Under the pieces are notes generated by a model. The model was not told the origin of the DNA, searched no databases, and worked only from the letters and a program-made list of their open reading frames with translations. 36,783 nucleotides of DNA from a virus: positions 1 through 36,783 of IMG/VR virus record IMGVR_UViG_3300032296_002238. One strand, written 5' to 3'. A program made the translations under genes and the position numbers. This document shows positions 15,137-22,190 of the stretch, piece by piece; position 1 is the first letter of the stretch; every line of letters begins with the position of its first letter.

Positions 15137-15155
15137 ATTTAGAACCGTTCTAAAT
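15137..15155. repeat. 19-bp perfect palindrome
   Basis: ATTTAGAAC-C-GTTCTAAAT is fully symmetric about C15146. This size and symmetry are typical of a dimeric repressor or initiator site. It lies 50 bp before the DnaA box. Confidence 0.8.
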
Positions 15156-15204
15156 AGCGAAAAACACTTGACTTTTTTTTCGAATTGTTTTTAGTTTGCA
15201 TTCG

Positions 15205-15213
15205 TTATCCACA
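15205..15213 (+). promoter_or_regulatory. DnaA box
   Basis: TTATCCACA, the classic highest-affinity bacterial DnaA box, downstream of an A/T-rich segment. The window also encodes a DnaA domain IV-like protein (25142-25525), making functional binding plausible. A 9-mer can occur by chance, so the context matters. Confidence 0.6.
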
Positions 15214-15278
15214 AGCAAATGACAAACAATGCACACGGGTAACAAAGTTCTTTAATATACTACAGAGATTCACACGTG

Positions 15279-15345
15279 CGGTTTAACTACGGTTTAACCC
15301 ATGACAAGCGGAGACGCTAAGCACGTGCAATGTAGCGTTATTTGA
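15279..15345 (+). ncRNA. Structured leader element, copy 1
   Basis: Made of a 22-nt stem-loop (15279-15300), a 7-nt spacer, the conserved GCGGAGACGCTAAG (15308-15321), 13 nt, and GCGTTATTTGA (15335-15345). GACGCTA pairs with TAGCGTT to form a second stem. It lies about 220 nt before the ATG at 15568. Compared with copy 2, bases at stem positions 7/16 and 8/15 change in a pairing-preserving way (A-U to C-G, A-U to G-U), so the conserved object is probably RNA. Confidence 0.65.
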
Positions 15346-15567
15346 CATAGCAATTAGGTAATATAAAGTGAATTTATTACCGCCATTGCCACATTACCAC
15401 TTGTATACGTGACGAGTCGGCTGACACCGTAGGGCACGTATAAATGTAATGTTTATATACCACGTAACGGGTGCAAACGTAAAAGCGTGACAAACAATTT
15501 TGACCTTGTTTGTTGGGGCGCAATCCCCCCCCCGTTGCCCAAACTAAATTAAACAAAATAAAACACC

Positions 15568-16038
15568 ATGAAAACTACATTTGAAATTTCGCAAGGCACT
15601 TATGTGCACACCATCAACGTAACTGTTAACAGTAACGTACACCACACTACGGGCGCAATTGTCGGCAAGTTAGCGCACCGTTTTTACACCGTACTTGCTA
15701 CCATGCGCCTTGTCGGTAACGGTGCGGGCATTGACCTACGCAAGCCGTTTGAAATTGTCATAAAAACTGAAGGTGTGACTTTGCTCAACACCTTTGAAAT
15801 TGACGAGCAAATTAAAGGGCGAATTACGTGCGGACTAACTAAACGAGGGCAGAACCGTTTTGCACGTTTGTTAGCTATCGCTTTTTGGGACGGTAAACAC
15901 GAACTTACTGATGAGGTGTTTTGTGACCTATTAGATGAAAATAACACGTGCGAAACTGAACAAGTTATGGCGCAAGTTCGTGCGCTGTTAGATACACCTT
16001 ATAATGAGGTTCTAACCTTTGTAGCTGAGAACGAGTAA
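15568..16038 (+). CDS. Hypothetical protein, first gene of the long early operon (156 aa)
   Basis: Not recognised. The N-terminus alternates beta strands with many Thr/Val/His, then helices dominate; there is a FARLLAIAFWDGKHELTDEVF segment (described only; about 98-118). No signal peptide or membrane span. The gene body uses ACGTGC/CGTGCG words more often than its neighbours. It lies behind a 220-nt leader with structured element copy 1 and a hairpin with a nine-C loop (15513-15542) just before the start. Being first after the origin suggests an early regulatory or host-takeover role. Confidence 0.78.
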   Translation: MKTTFEISQGTYVHTINVTVNSNVHHTTGAIVGKLAHRFYTVLATMRLVGNGAGIDLRKPFEIVIKTEGVTLLNTFEIDEQIKGRITCGLTKRGQNRFARLLAIAFWDGKHELTDEVFCDLLDENNTCETEQVMAQVRALLDTPYNEVLTFVAENE

Positions 16039-16070
16039 ATCTGAGCCCCAACCCCTGCAAAGTTGCCATG

Positions 16071-16089
16071 TTGCGGAGCGTTACCGCAA
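16071..16089 (+). other. Hairpin after the first early gene
   Basis: TTGCGG-AGCGTTA-CCGCAA, enclosed by CCCCT/AGGGG about 20 nt outside. It has no T-run, so it may be an RNA-stability or attenuation element instead of a terminator. It precedes leader element copy 2. Confidence 0.55.
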
Positions 16090-16122
16090 AGGGGTGCAAA
16101 TTACCCAAACGACAAATATAAA

Positions 16123-16188
16123 CGGTTGCGCTACGGTGCAACCCTCGAGGGCGGAGACGCTAAGTTTATACGGGCGGGCGTTATTTGA
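16123..16188 (+). ncRNA. Structured leader element, copy 2
   Basis: Same order and spacing as copy 1: a 22-nt stem-loop (16123-16144, stem GGTTGC/GCAACC), a 6-nt spacer, GCGGAGACGCTAAG (16151-16164) identical in all 14 bases, 13 nt, GCGTTATTTGA (16178-16188) identical in all 11 bases. It ends 45 nt before the ATG at 16234. The loop and conserved strings are unchanged, while the stem differs with pairing kept. Confidence 0.65.
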
Positions 16189-16233
16189 AATTGTGCACCA
16201 AAAAGTAAAAAACAACCTAAATTTCAATATATT

Positions 16234-16530
16234 ATGAAAAAAGTAACTCAACAAGCCATCCGCAAATTTCTGGATGCACAGCCGTTCAAAAGTGGCAACA
16301 CACAGGTACACGTATTGCCCAATGTAACTGTTTTATCTTTGCATGGCAACGAAATTGCCTACAAGTATAACAACCCCGAAAATACCGTGTCAATCTGTGC
16401 CTGTGGGTGGCTAAGTAATACCACAAAAGAAAGATTAAACGGCATACCTGGAGTAAGTATACACCAAAAGAATTACCAATGGTATTTGAACGGGCAAAAG
16501 TGGGACGGTCAATTGATAGACGTAAAATAA
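16234..16530 (+). CDS. Conserved phage protein of unknown function (98 aa)
   Basis: This type recurs in phages and mobile elements: a helical start (QAIRKFLDA), a beta core (LSLHGNEIAYKY), then TVSICACGWLSNTTKERLNGIPGV (split at about 50-73) and a closing strand ending WYLNGQKWDG. The conserved GW...T..TK.RLN pattern is clear; function is not known to me. Its leader carries structured element copy 2, so it may share a control with the gene before it. Confidence 0.8.
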   Translation: MKKVTQQAIRKFLDAQPFKSGNTQVHVLPNVTVLSLHGNEIAYKYNNPENTVSICACGWLSNTTKERLNGIPGVSIHQKNYQWYLNGQKWDGQLIDVK

Positions 16531-16543
16531 AAATAATAAAAAC

Positions 16544-16684
16544 ATGAAAACACTTGCCTTAATTTGTGCCGTTGGTAGCTTCATTGTTGCTGCCCTATCT
16601 TTGTCCATTACTCAGTATTTCCTGAGCTTTATTTGTATTATCTTAGGCTGTATCTATTTAGCTACCGTAGTAAATAATAAATAA
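16544..16684 (+). CDS. Small two-span membrane protein (46 aa)
   Basis: Two hydrophobic segments (LALICAVGSFIVAALSL, about 4-20, and FLSFICIILGCIYLATVV, about 26-43) separated by a short polar turn. It starts 13 nt after the previous stop with an A-rich leader. Function unknown. Small tandem membrane genes of this kind are typical of the early region. Confidence 0.65.
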   Translation: MKTLALICAVGSFIVAALSLSITQYFLSFICIILGCIYLATVVNNK

Positions 16685-16688
16685 AAGT

Positions 16689-16775
16689 ATGGAATTCTGT
16701 ATCGTGTTTGGGTTTGCCTCAATGGTAACCCTGGTAATTCTTTGTATTATCGTATACCTAATTGAAAAGTTATGA
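16689..16775 (+). CDS. Tiny membrane protein (28 aa)
   Basis: A single hydrophobic span (FCIVFGFASMVTLVILCIIVYL, described only; about 3-24) followed by IEKL. It begins four bases after the two-span membrane gene and ends in an ATGA overlap with the next gene, which supports its reality. Confidence 0.6.
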   Translation: MEFCIVFGFASMVTLVILCIIVYLIEKL

Positions 16776-16957
16776 AATATACCATCATGTTAGACGGCAG
16801 TGTGTCGCACCGTAATTTGTCGGCAGCCGAAGCCCTGGCTACGTACTATGATTTATGTATGTATCATCCATCCCTTACTTTCTATATAGTAGATAGTAAT
16901 GGGGTGCAAAAGTCCTTAATTGAATTAGAATCTGAGTCCCAAAATAAAACCATATGA
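16772..16957 (+). CDS. Hypothetical protein (61 aa)
   Basis: Not recognised. A short alpha/beta protein with SHRNLSAAEALATYYDLCM (about 12-30). Coupled to both neighbours by ATGA-type overlaps. It contains CTGAGNCCC copy 16932-16940. Confidence 0.7.
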   Translation: MKYTIMLDGSVSHRNLSAAEALATYYDLCMYHPSLTFYIVDSNGVQKSLIELESESQNKTI

Positions 16958-17670
16958 AAAAAGCAGTATTCCGTGTGGGTGACACGATAGTGTTATTCAC
17001 CTTTAGCAAAACAAGTAACAAGAAAATTGCCACAGCCACTGAAAAGATTGTGCAAACTTTCCATTTCAGCCGTGAGCAGTTCGAAGTCGCACAGCGTAAG
17101 ACTACCATGCAAGAATTCTTTGGGCATGATGGCAAAGTTTGTTTCGACTGCCCATTCAGTGTAAGTAATGGTGCAAAGTTATCAGCGTGCTATACTCACA
17201 AGATGATGCAGTACACGGGCTTCTTATCTTCCCTACGTTCTATAGGTAAGGAGTACGGTACGTTCGATGCAATACCTTATCTGAGTCCCAAACTATTGGA
17301 TGATATCGTCCAGGCTTGCACGGGTAAGTATGTCCGCTTCGGATCTTATGGCGAACCTATCCTTGTGCCTTTCGATATGGTGCAAAAGATATGTGCAGTG
17401 GCAAAATCCTGGACAGGCTACACTCATCAATGGCTTTCTTATCCCGAATACTCAGCGTACTTTATGGCATCAACCCACGCACCATGTGGCGAAGCTATGG
17501 CACGTGCCCTTGGTTGGAAGTCCTTTGTAGCTTCACCCGAACTGCTTAGCGGTATGGTTAACTGCCCTGCATCCGAAGAACAGAACTTCCGTAGTAATTG
17601 TGCTAAATGTGGCTTGTGCTCAGGCACAATGGGCAAGGGCAATAAATCAGTTGTAATACTTGAACACTAA
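16954..17670 (+). CDS. Conserved Cys-rich phage protein (238 aa)
   Basis: A mid-size soluble protein with a first Cys pair near 73-76 (CFDC) and a C-terminal cluster CPASEE...CAKCGLCSG (about 209-230). Central sequence includes TGKYVRFGSYGEPILVP and YSAYFMASTH. The Cys cluster suggests a zinc ribbon or an iron-sulfur site, and the layout loosely recalls radical-SAM-like phage proteins but without the usual N-terminal CxxxCxxC. Function unknown. It carries CTGAGNCCC copy 17281-17289. Confidence 0.75.
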   Translation: MKKAVFRVGDTIVLFTFSKTSNKKIATATEKIVQTFHFSREQFEVAQRKTTMQEFFGHDGKVCFDCPFSVSNGAKLSACYTHKMMQYTGFLSSLRSIGKEYGTFDAIPYLSPKLLDDIVQACTGKYVRFGSYGEPILVPFDMVQKICAVAKSWTGYTHQWLSYPEYSAYFMASTHAPCGEAMARALGWKSFVASPELLSGMVNCPASEEQNFRSNCAKCGLCSGTMGKGNKSVVILEH

Positions 17671-17675
17671 AAATT

Positions 17676-17864
17676 ATGTACCTAATAAAAGATAAAACCG
17701 GGCGAGGTTACACAGTAACCCTTGAGACTGGCACCGAAGTAATGGATAGCTTCATGGATGATTTGCTACACGAATATGAAGCCGAAGATATCGAGTCCTT
17801 TCTCGAGTCAGCCTATACCGGTGACGAACTGAACACAACTACAATTAAAGTAATAAAACTATGA
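17676..17864 (+). CDS. Small acidic protein (62 aa)
   Basis: Not recognised. Asp/Glu-rich middle (MDSFMDDLLHEYEAEDIESF, about 24-43). First of a run of small accessory genes; overlaps the next start as ATGA. Confidence 0.7.
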   Translation: MYLIKDKTGRGYTVTLETGTEVMDSFMDDLLHEYEAEDIESFLESAYTGDELNTTTIKVIKL

Positions 17865-18091
17865 AAGAAATAGAAAAGAAAGTCGCAAGCCTTACCGAAT
17901 TGCAAGCTAAGAAAATTCTAATTAGCTTGTTGGAAGAAAGATATGAGCAACTGCATCAGTTAGCAAGAGAGCTAATGGAAGAAATTAATCCTGATGTTAT
18001 GTTGTCATTAGATGAATTCATGCATGAGGTAGCAATGACCAAACGACAAAAGAAACAATGTGATAACCTATTAAAACAATTTATAAAATGA
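17861..18091 (+). CDS. Small helical protein (76 aa)
   Basis: Not recognised. Almost entirely helical with coiled-coil-like heptads (ERYEQLHQLARELMEEI, about 27-43) and a basic C-terminus (KRQKKQC). Overlaps both neighbours. Confidence 0.7.
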   Translation: MKEIEKKVASLTELQAKKILISLLEERYEQLHQLARELMEEINPDVMLSLDEFMHEVAMTKRQKKQCDNLLKQFIK

Positions 18092-18342
18092 ACAAGAAAC
18101 AAGCAATCGAAATCATTAAGTCGGGACTCTTCTTCTCGGCTGAGTTTATCAAGAAAGATGGTAGTGTACGTACCATCAATGCAAGGTCTGGCGTAAAAAA
18201 ACATCTGAAGCCCAATGCAAAGGAACCATCATATGATCCAAATGAATTGGGTTATAAAAAAGTATGGGACAGACAGATAAAAGACTATCGCCTTATTAAC
18301 CTACAAACATTAATTAAAGTAAACAACAAAACAATTAAATAA
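18088..18342 (+). CDS. SH3 beta-barrel-type phage protein (84 aa)
   Basis: FIKKDGSVRTINARSGVKKHLK ... KVWDRQIKDYRLINLQTL matches a small protein type that recurs in Bacteroidales phages and is usually described as an SH3 beta-barrel fold. The KDGSxRTINARxGVKK signature and the closing YRLINLxTL strand are clear. Function unknown; nucleic-acid binding is plausible. Confidence 0.8.
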   Translation: MNKKQAIEIIKSGLFFSAEFIKKDGSVRTINARSGVKKHLKPNAKEPSYDPNELGYKKVWDRQIKDYRLINLQTLIKVNNKTIK

Positions 18343-18344
18343 TC

Positions 18345-18704
18345 ATGGGACGCTATTATTCTGGAGACATCGAAGGCAAATTTTGGTTTGCCCTACAATC
18401 AAGTGACGCTGCATCACGCTTTGGTGGTATTGAATCTGAACCTCAGTACATTCAGTACTACTTTGACGAAGACCATTTGGAAGATGTACAAGAAGAACTC
18501 AAAAGTATCGAGGATAGACTCGGTGACAAGATGGCTATCATTGACAAGTTCTTTGAAGATAACATGAGCTACAACGATGAAAAGTTGGAAGCTGCTGGTA
18601 TCAGCAGAGCTGAACTCAGTGACTATGCTGACTATGGCTTAGGTAAACAAATCGAACAATGTATCATTGACAACGGCAGTTGCTCATTCGATGCGGAACT
18701 TTAA
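18345..18704 (+). CDS. Conserved acidic phage protein (119 aa)
   Basis: Begins MGRYYSGDIEGKFWFALQSSDAA, a start I associate with a recurrent Bacteroidales phage protein of unknown function. Strongly acidic (EDHLEDVQEELKSIEDRL, about 44-61). Acidity would fit a DNA mimic or an inhibitor, but this is inference. Confidence 0.75.
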   Translation: MGRYYSGDIEGKFWFALQSSDAASRFGGIESEPQYIQYYFDEDHLEDVQEELKSIEDRLGDKMAIIDKFFEDNMSYNDEKLEAAGISRAELSDYADYGLGKQIEQCIIDNGSCSFDAEL

Positions 18705-18717
18705 TTAACAAATAGAA

Positions 18718-18930
18718 ATGAAAACATTATTAAACTTTATCAAAAACGGTTTCAAAGATTTAGGTTATGCTTATTACGAGCATATATATTTTCACGAAGG
18801 AAGTTATTTCGCAGGTTACGTAGTGGTATATGAGTATAAATTCTTTTGGATAACCTCTCAAAAGCGAGTCGCAATATGCCTTGACAAGGAGGAGTTGAAT
18901 TCAGTTTTAAACCTTTTAAAAAATAAATAA
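18718..18930 (+). CDS. Hypothetical protein (70 aa)
   Basis: Not recognised. A beta-like small protein rich in Tyr/Phe (YYEHIYFHEGSYFAGYV, about 19-35), ending in a helix. No membrane span. Two bases separate it from the next gene. Confidence 0.7.
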   Translation: MKTLLNFIKNGFKDLGYAYYEHIYFHEGSYFAGYVVVYEYKFFWITSQKRVAICLDKEELNSVLNLLKNK

Positions 18931-18932
18931 TC

Positions 18933-19199
18933 ATGCCAAAATTCAAACCACAGGTATCTTATACCACACAGCAAAGTATCATGGAGTATAGAAACTCCAT
19001 GCGTAAACATTCAGTAATCGTAAGGGTGTACCCTACATACCGTCAGCTTGTCGCAGACATGGACTCCATCATAGAAGAAAGTATAGATGGCGTGGCTCGT
19101 GTATCACGTAGCAGACGTGGAGAATGGGGCGAATGGTTTGAGGTGTGGGAAGAAGATAGTTTTGGCAAACCTGCCATTGTTAAACAAGGATGGATGTAA
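18933..19199 (+). CDS. Hypothetical protein (88 aa)
   Basis: Not recognised. Basic N-terminal half (YTTQQSIMEYRNSMRKH) and a Trp-rich C-terminal half (GEWGEWFEVWEED). Standard A-rich leader. Confidence 0.7.
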   Translation: MPKFKPQVSYTTQQSIMEYRNSMRKHSVIVRVYPTYRQLVADMDSIIEESIDGVARVSRSRRGEWGEWFEVWEEDSFGKPAIVKQGWM

Positions 19200-19212
19200 T
19201 AAAATAAAAACT

Positions 19213-19482
19213 ATGAAAAACATTATTGATGAAAAGTTACAGAGCATCTATGAAAAGGGGCTCAGAAACATGATTGAATCAGCCTTTGCCTATGGTGGTT
19301 TTGAGAAAGGCTCGTTTACCTATAATAGGTATATCCTGCCATACAAAGAAAAGCTAGGCGAGGAAACATTTGAACGTATCTATGACGAGCATATAAAGTA
19401 TCTGACTGAGAACTTTGAGGTAGAACAAAATGTTTACACTGACAGCGAAGGCGTTACATACAATTCACTTAAACAAAAATAA
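19213..19482 (+). CDS. Hypothetical protein (89 aa)
   Basis: Not recognised. Helical N-terminus (KLQSIYEKGLRNMIESAFAYGG) then acidic. The frame is open from 19087, but a start at 19213 follows the previous stop by 13 nt with an A-rich leader and avoids a long overlap. It carries CTGAGNCCC copy 19257-19265. Confidence 0.72.
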   Translation: MKNIIDEKLQSIYEKGLRNMIESAFAYGGFEKGSFTYNRYILPYKEKLGEETFERIYDEHIKYLTENFEVEQNVYTDSEGVTYNSLKQK

Positions 19483-19496
19483 AAAAAACACACACC

Positions 19497-20069
19497 ATGA
19501 AAATCGAAACATTTTGCCCACTATTTCCAGGGTTCTACAACACTATGTTTGAACCTTGTGAAGAGAATGAAATTTACTCACACAATCAGGAGAACAGCAC
19601 TGATTTGTCCTATGATGATTTTGAATGGGACTATAGTGATTATCAGGATAGAGTAGCATCTGCCTTTGTTGAATCGTTTGAACGTGAATTCAAAGATATC
19701 ATGCCCGGTATTGATATTAAATTCCAAAAAGTTGTGAGCCCCAGAGAGTACAACTTCCGTAACGATAGTATCAACATCGAGGTCAACATGAACTTCAATA
19801 ACTTCATGGTAATTGTCAACGAGAACAAAGAAAATATCCGTGAGTACATTCGCCAAAACTACACCTCTCGTGATGGTTTTATATCCTGGCACAGCAATGA
19901 TGTGGAAGATTGGTGCAACCCGGAGTACATCATGGAGAACCTTGAGCATAGGGTTGGGGCTCTGATGGAAGCACTTGCCCATGTCCACCTCGATACTGAT
20001 GATATCATCTATTGGGCAGACAGCGAAATGTGGATTAACTATACAGTAAAGGAGACAGAAAATAACTAA
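19497..20069 (+). CDS. Acidic hypothetical protein (190 aa)
   Basis: Not recognised by function. Strongly acidic and aromatic (DLSYDDFEWDYSDYQDRV, about 36-53), with beta-like SINIEVNMNFNNFMVIVN in the middle. The second half is helix-rich and acidic. The start has the leader AAACACACACCATGAAAA, shared with the methyltransferase-like gene at 22877. The largest of the small accessory genes; an anti-defence role is possible but unproven. Confidence 0.75.
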   Translation: MKIETFCPLFPGFYNTMFEPCEENEIYSHNQENSTDLSYDDFEWDYSDYQDRVASAFVESFEREFKDIMPGIDIKFQKVVSPREYNFRNDSINIEVNMNFNNFMVIVNENKENIREYIRQNYTSRDGFISWHSNDVEDWCNPEYIMENLEHRVGALMEALAHVHLDTDDIIYWADSEMWINYTVKETENN

Positions 20070-20081
20070 TAATTAAATCGT

Positions 20082-20381
20082 ATGTACAAAGCAACATTAG
20101 ACTATTGGAATCCCAAAAACGAAACGGTTGTAACCGAAACAGGTTTTCGTTACCTTGATAGGACATCGGTTATCACCAGTACAAAGGACATTGCGGACAT
20201 AACCGAGATAGGTTTGTTTGAGCAATTCTATAAACTGAATAATAGATTAAGATATTGCAATGGTAGTTATTACAAGTTTCAAGATAAAGAATGGGAACAA
20301 AAGTATCAAGCGTGGTTGAAGTCAGATGATTACAAAAAGAAATCTTTTGATCTTTACTATGGCAATGGAATAGTAGATTAA
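20082..20381 (+). CDS. Hypothetical protein (99 aa)
   Basis: Not recognised. Beta-like start (ATLDYWNPKNETVVTETGF), then a helical, Lys/Tyr-rich end. Soluble. Confidence 0.7.
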   Translation: MYKATLDYWNPKNETVVTETGFRYLDRTSVITSTKDIADITEIGLFEQFYKLNNRLRYCNGSYYKFQDKEWEQKYQAWLKSDDYKKKSFDLYYGNGIVD

Positions 20382-20393
20382 TTCAAATTAAAA

Positions 20394-20594
20394 ATGAACA
20401 AAGAAGAAATCAAACAAGCCATTGCATGGTATCGCAGTCGTGGTATCGAAGCAAGAGAAGTTAACGATGCTGTATACATTTATGTAAAAAGTACGGAGGG
20501 GTATTTTATATACAATGAACATGAAATAGAAATCAGCACAGGAGAAGTGCTGTATCGTAGCGAATTATTTAAAGAAGAAAACAATGAGCAATAA
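20394..20594 (+). CDS. Hypothetical protein (66 aa)
   Basis: Not recognised. Helix (KEEIKQAIAWYRSRGIE, about 3-19) followed by beta strands. Overlaps the next gene by 11 nt. Confidence 0.7.
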   Translation: MNKEEIKQAIAWYRSRGIEAREVNDAVYIYVKSTEGYFIYNEHEIEISTGEVLYRSELFKEENNEQ

Positions 20595-20817
20595 AATAAA
20601 AGAAGCAAAGCAAGTTCTGAAGGAAGCCGGTTATTTTACCGACAACCTATGGCACATAGATGATGTATTGATGAACTTTAATGTAGACGAAGATACAGCA
20701 CAGCAGATTCTATCTCGTGCACTACAGAATAGTCACATTACAGAACAAGTTTTTTATACCATTAACTACATAGCACAAGACGAATTTAATTTAACAAAAA
20801 CAGAAGATGAGCAATAA
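20584..20817 (+). CDS. Recurrent small phage protein (77 aa)
   Basis: The pattern AKQVLKEAGYFTDNLWHIDDV ... EDTAQQILSRAL recurs in Bacteroidales phages and plasmids, with unknown function. Helical and acidic. Overlaps neighbours by 11 nt on each side. Confidence 0.78.
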   Translation: MSNKIKEAKQVLKEAGYFTDNLWHIDDVLMNFNVDEDTAQQILSRALQNSHITEQVFYTINYIAQDEFNLTKTEDEQ

Positions 20818-21025
20818 ACAATATGATGTTCTGAGTCCCGATGGATTCAGCATCCACTTCAGCGACACCTATGCTACTATCGAGGAAGCACACGAAGCCT
20901 TACAACAATGGGCTAAGCAGTATGAATTCCAAGGCTACTATAGTAGTATGAACTACGGCAGGATTCATATCATGGACTTGCCGGATTACTGTAACATAAT
21001 AGAAGTAGAAACAATTAACGAATAA
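20807..21025 (+). CDS. Recurrent small phage protein (72 aa)
   Basis: YDVLSPDGFSI, EEAHEAL, QGYYSSMNYGRI and CNIIEVE mark a small protein type often found beside the previous one. Function unknown. LSP here is encoded by a CTGAGTCCC word (20831-20839). Confidence 0.78.
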   Translation: MSNKQYDVLSPDGFSIHFSDTYATIEEAHEALQQWAKQYEFQGYYSSMNYGRIHIMDLPDYCNIIEVETINE

Positions 21026-21029
21026 CAAA

Positions 21030-21326
21030 ATGAAAAAGTATGCAAGAAAATGTGATGTCACTGGATGTGGCATGAACTCCGGATGGGTTTGGGGTGACGG
21101 TGCATTTTACACATCAACAAAAGAAGTAACCATTAAAGAATTGAGAAACGATATCAGCAGCGGTGGTTATGACTTTGATGAAGTTGGTGCGATAGAATTG
21201 CTGAAGAAAACCGATGATGAACTGATGGACTATGCATGGGAAAATGATATCTTCTATTGGACCGAATGGCAAGAGGTAGATGAGGATTCATGGTTCGATG
21301 CTGATGGTAATGAATATCAAAACTAA
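21030..21326 (+). CDS. Small Cys-containing protein, tandem paralogue 1 (98 aa)
   Basis: ARKCDVTGCGMNSGWVWGDG at the start and TEWQEVDEDSWFDADGNEY at the end frame an acidic middle. C..TG.GMN is a short putative metal or turn motif common in Bacteroidales phage proteins. The end is nearly identical, in DNA as well as protein, to the matching part of the next gene, so the pair is a recent duplication. Confidence 0.8.
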   Translation: MKKYARKCDVTGCGMNSGWVWGDGAFYTSTKEVTIKELRNDISSGGYDFDEVGAIELLKKTDDELMDYAWENDIFYWTEWQEVDEDSWFDADGNEYQN

Positions 21327-21601
21327 AAAACACTTAACAAAACAAAACATGGAAAAATTTGCAAGAAAATGTAGTGCTACAGGACGTGGCATGAATCATG
21401 GCTACGTAGTTTTAGATGGCGAGCATTACTTCTCAGAAGACAAGTATCTTATCGAGTGGCTTCGAAGCCGAGATAATACTGAGGGACTAAGTGATGATTA
21501 TCTATTTACTGAATCATTCCAATTGGATGAATGGTACTACACGGAGTGGCAAGAGGTCGATGATGATTCATGGTTCGATGCTGATGGTAATCAATACCAT
21601 A
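21265..21601 (+). repeat. Direct repeat within the tandem paralogues
   Basis: About 57 bp near 21265-21321 recur near 21545-21601, 280 bp apart, with only a few differences; they encode the TEWQEVDxDSWFDADGN segment of both genes. Homologous recombination between them would delete or fuse the pair. Confidence 0.75.
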
Positions 21602-21894
21602 TGTTCGATGGCAAGGAACACCAAATTAAGAATAGTGTTAGTGCATCTGCTTTCCTTGAATGGTATATCGGTGACCAAGATGGACATGACGCAATTATTG
21701 AGAACGCAATAAAAAATCTTCAGAACACAGGTAACTATAGTGTTAGCGTCCACGATCTATTCAGAAACTGCTATTACATACCTCAGTATATCTGTAACGA
21801 TTGTCCACCGCCCGACCAGGTTAACTACACATACGAAGAATACCAACCCGGTGAAGTAGATTTTCTTAACGACATAATCACAAAAAATAAATAA
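21349..21894 (+). CDS. Small Cys-containing protein, tandem paralogue 2 with extension (181 aa)
   Basis: ARKCSATGRGMNHGYVVLDG and TEWQEVDDDSWFDADGNQY repeat the layout of the previous gene. A C-terminal extension (about 90-181) follows with QIKNSVSASAFLEWYIGDQDGHDAII and an acidic end. The frame is open from 21280, but ATG 21349 follows a normal leader and matches the paralogue start. Function unknown. Confidence 0.8.
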   Translation: MEKFARKCSATGRGMNHGYVVLDGEHYFSEDKYLIEWLRSRDNTEGLSDDYLFTESFQLDEWYYTEWQEVDDDSWFDADGNQYHMFDGKEHQIKNSVSASAFLEWYIGDQDGHDAIIENAIKNLQNTGNYSVSVHDLFRNCYYIPQYICNDCPPPDQVNYTYEEYQPGEVDFLNDIITKNK

Positions 21895-21906
21895 CTTTGA
21901 ACAACT

Positions 21907-22152
21907 ATGAGCAACCTAATCACAACTTACTTTTTGTTCGGCCAAGAAGCTGCGGACATTTATCTCAACAACGAATTCGATGAACTACTCGAAGACATTG
22001 ATGATATTCAATGTGCGATTTGCAAACACGGACCAGGCGATAGCGCAATTGATCTCATCGCAGCATACGATGGATGGGGTGGCTATGCCATTATCAATCA
22101 GGATGAGTACGAAAAGCTAAAAGAAAAAATAAATTTGCACAATTTGAAATAA
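21907..22152 (+). CDS. Acidic hypothetical protein (81 aa)
   Basis: FGQEAADIYLNNEFDELLEDIDDIQ, a strongly acidic stretch, is followed by DGWGGYAIINQDEYEKL. Function unknown; recurrent type in related phages by appearance. Confidence 0.73.
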   Translation: MSNLITTYFLFGQEAADIYLNNEFDELLEDIDDIQCAICKHGPGDSAIDLIAAYDGWGGYAIINQDEYEKLKEKINLHNLK

Positions 22153-22190
22153 GATAGTAATATTGCACAACCTAATAACAAAACAGCAAC

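Larger units (their letters stand above)
14460..15567. other. Large gene-free region, putative replication origin and regulatory hub
   Basis: About 1.1 kb between divergent genes, with no credible ORF. It holds three TATACCCGG repeats, C9, C8, C7 and C9 runs and a G6-T-G5 run. There is a long hairpin (14628-14691), nested inverted repeats TTCGAAC/GTTCGAA (14760-14816) around TTCGAT/ATCGAA, a CA/CG alternating tract and an A/T-rich stretch (15061-15135). Further on are a 19-bp palindrome, a perfect DnaA box, twin CGGTTTAAC repeats 11 bp apart (15279, 15290), GGTAATA/TATTACC (15357-15381) and TATACGTG/CACGTATA (15404-15442). None of the 30 CTGAGNCCC words falls here. Confidence 0.6.
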
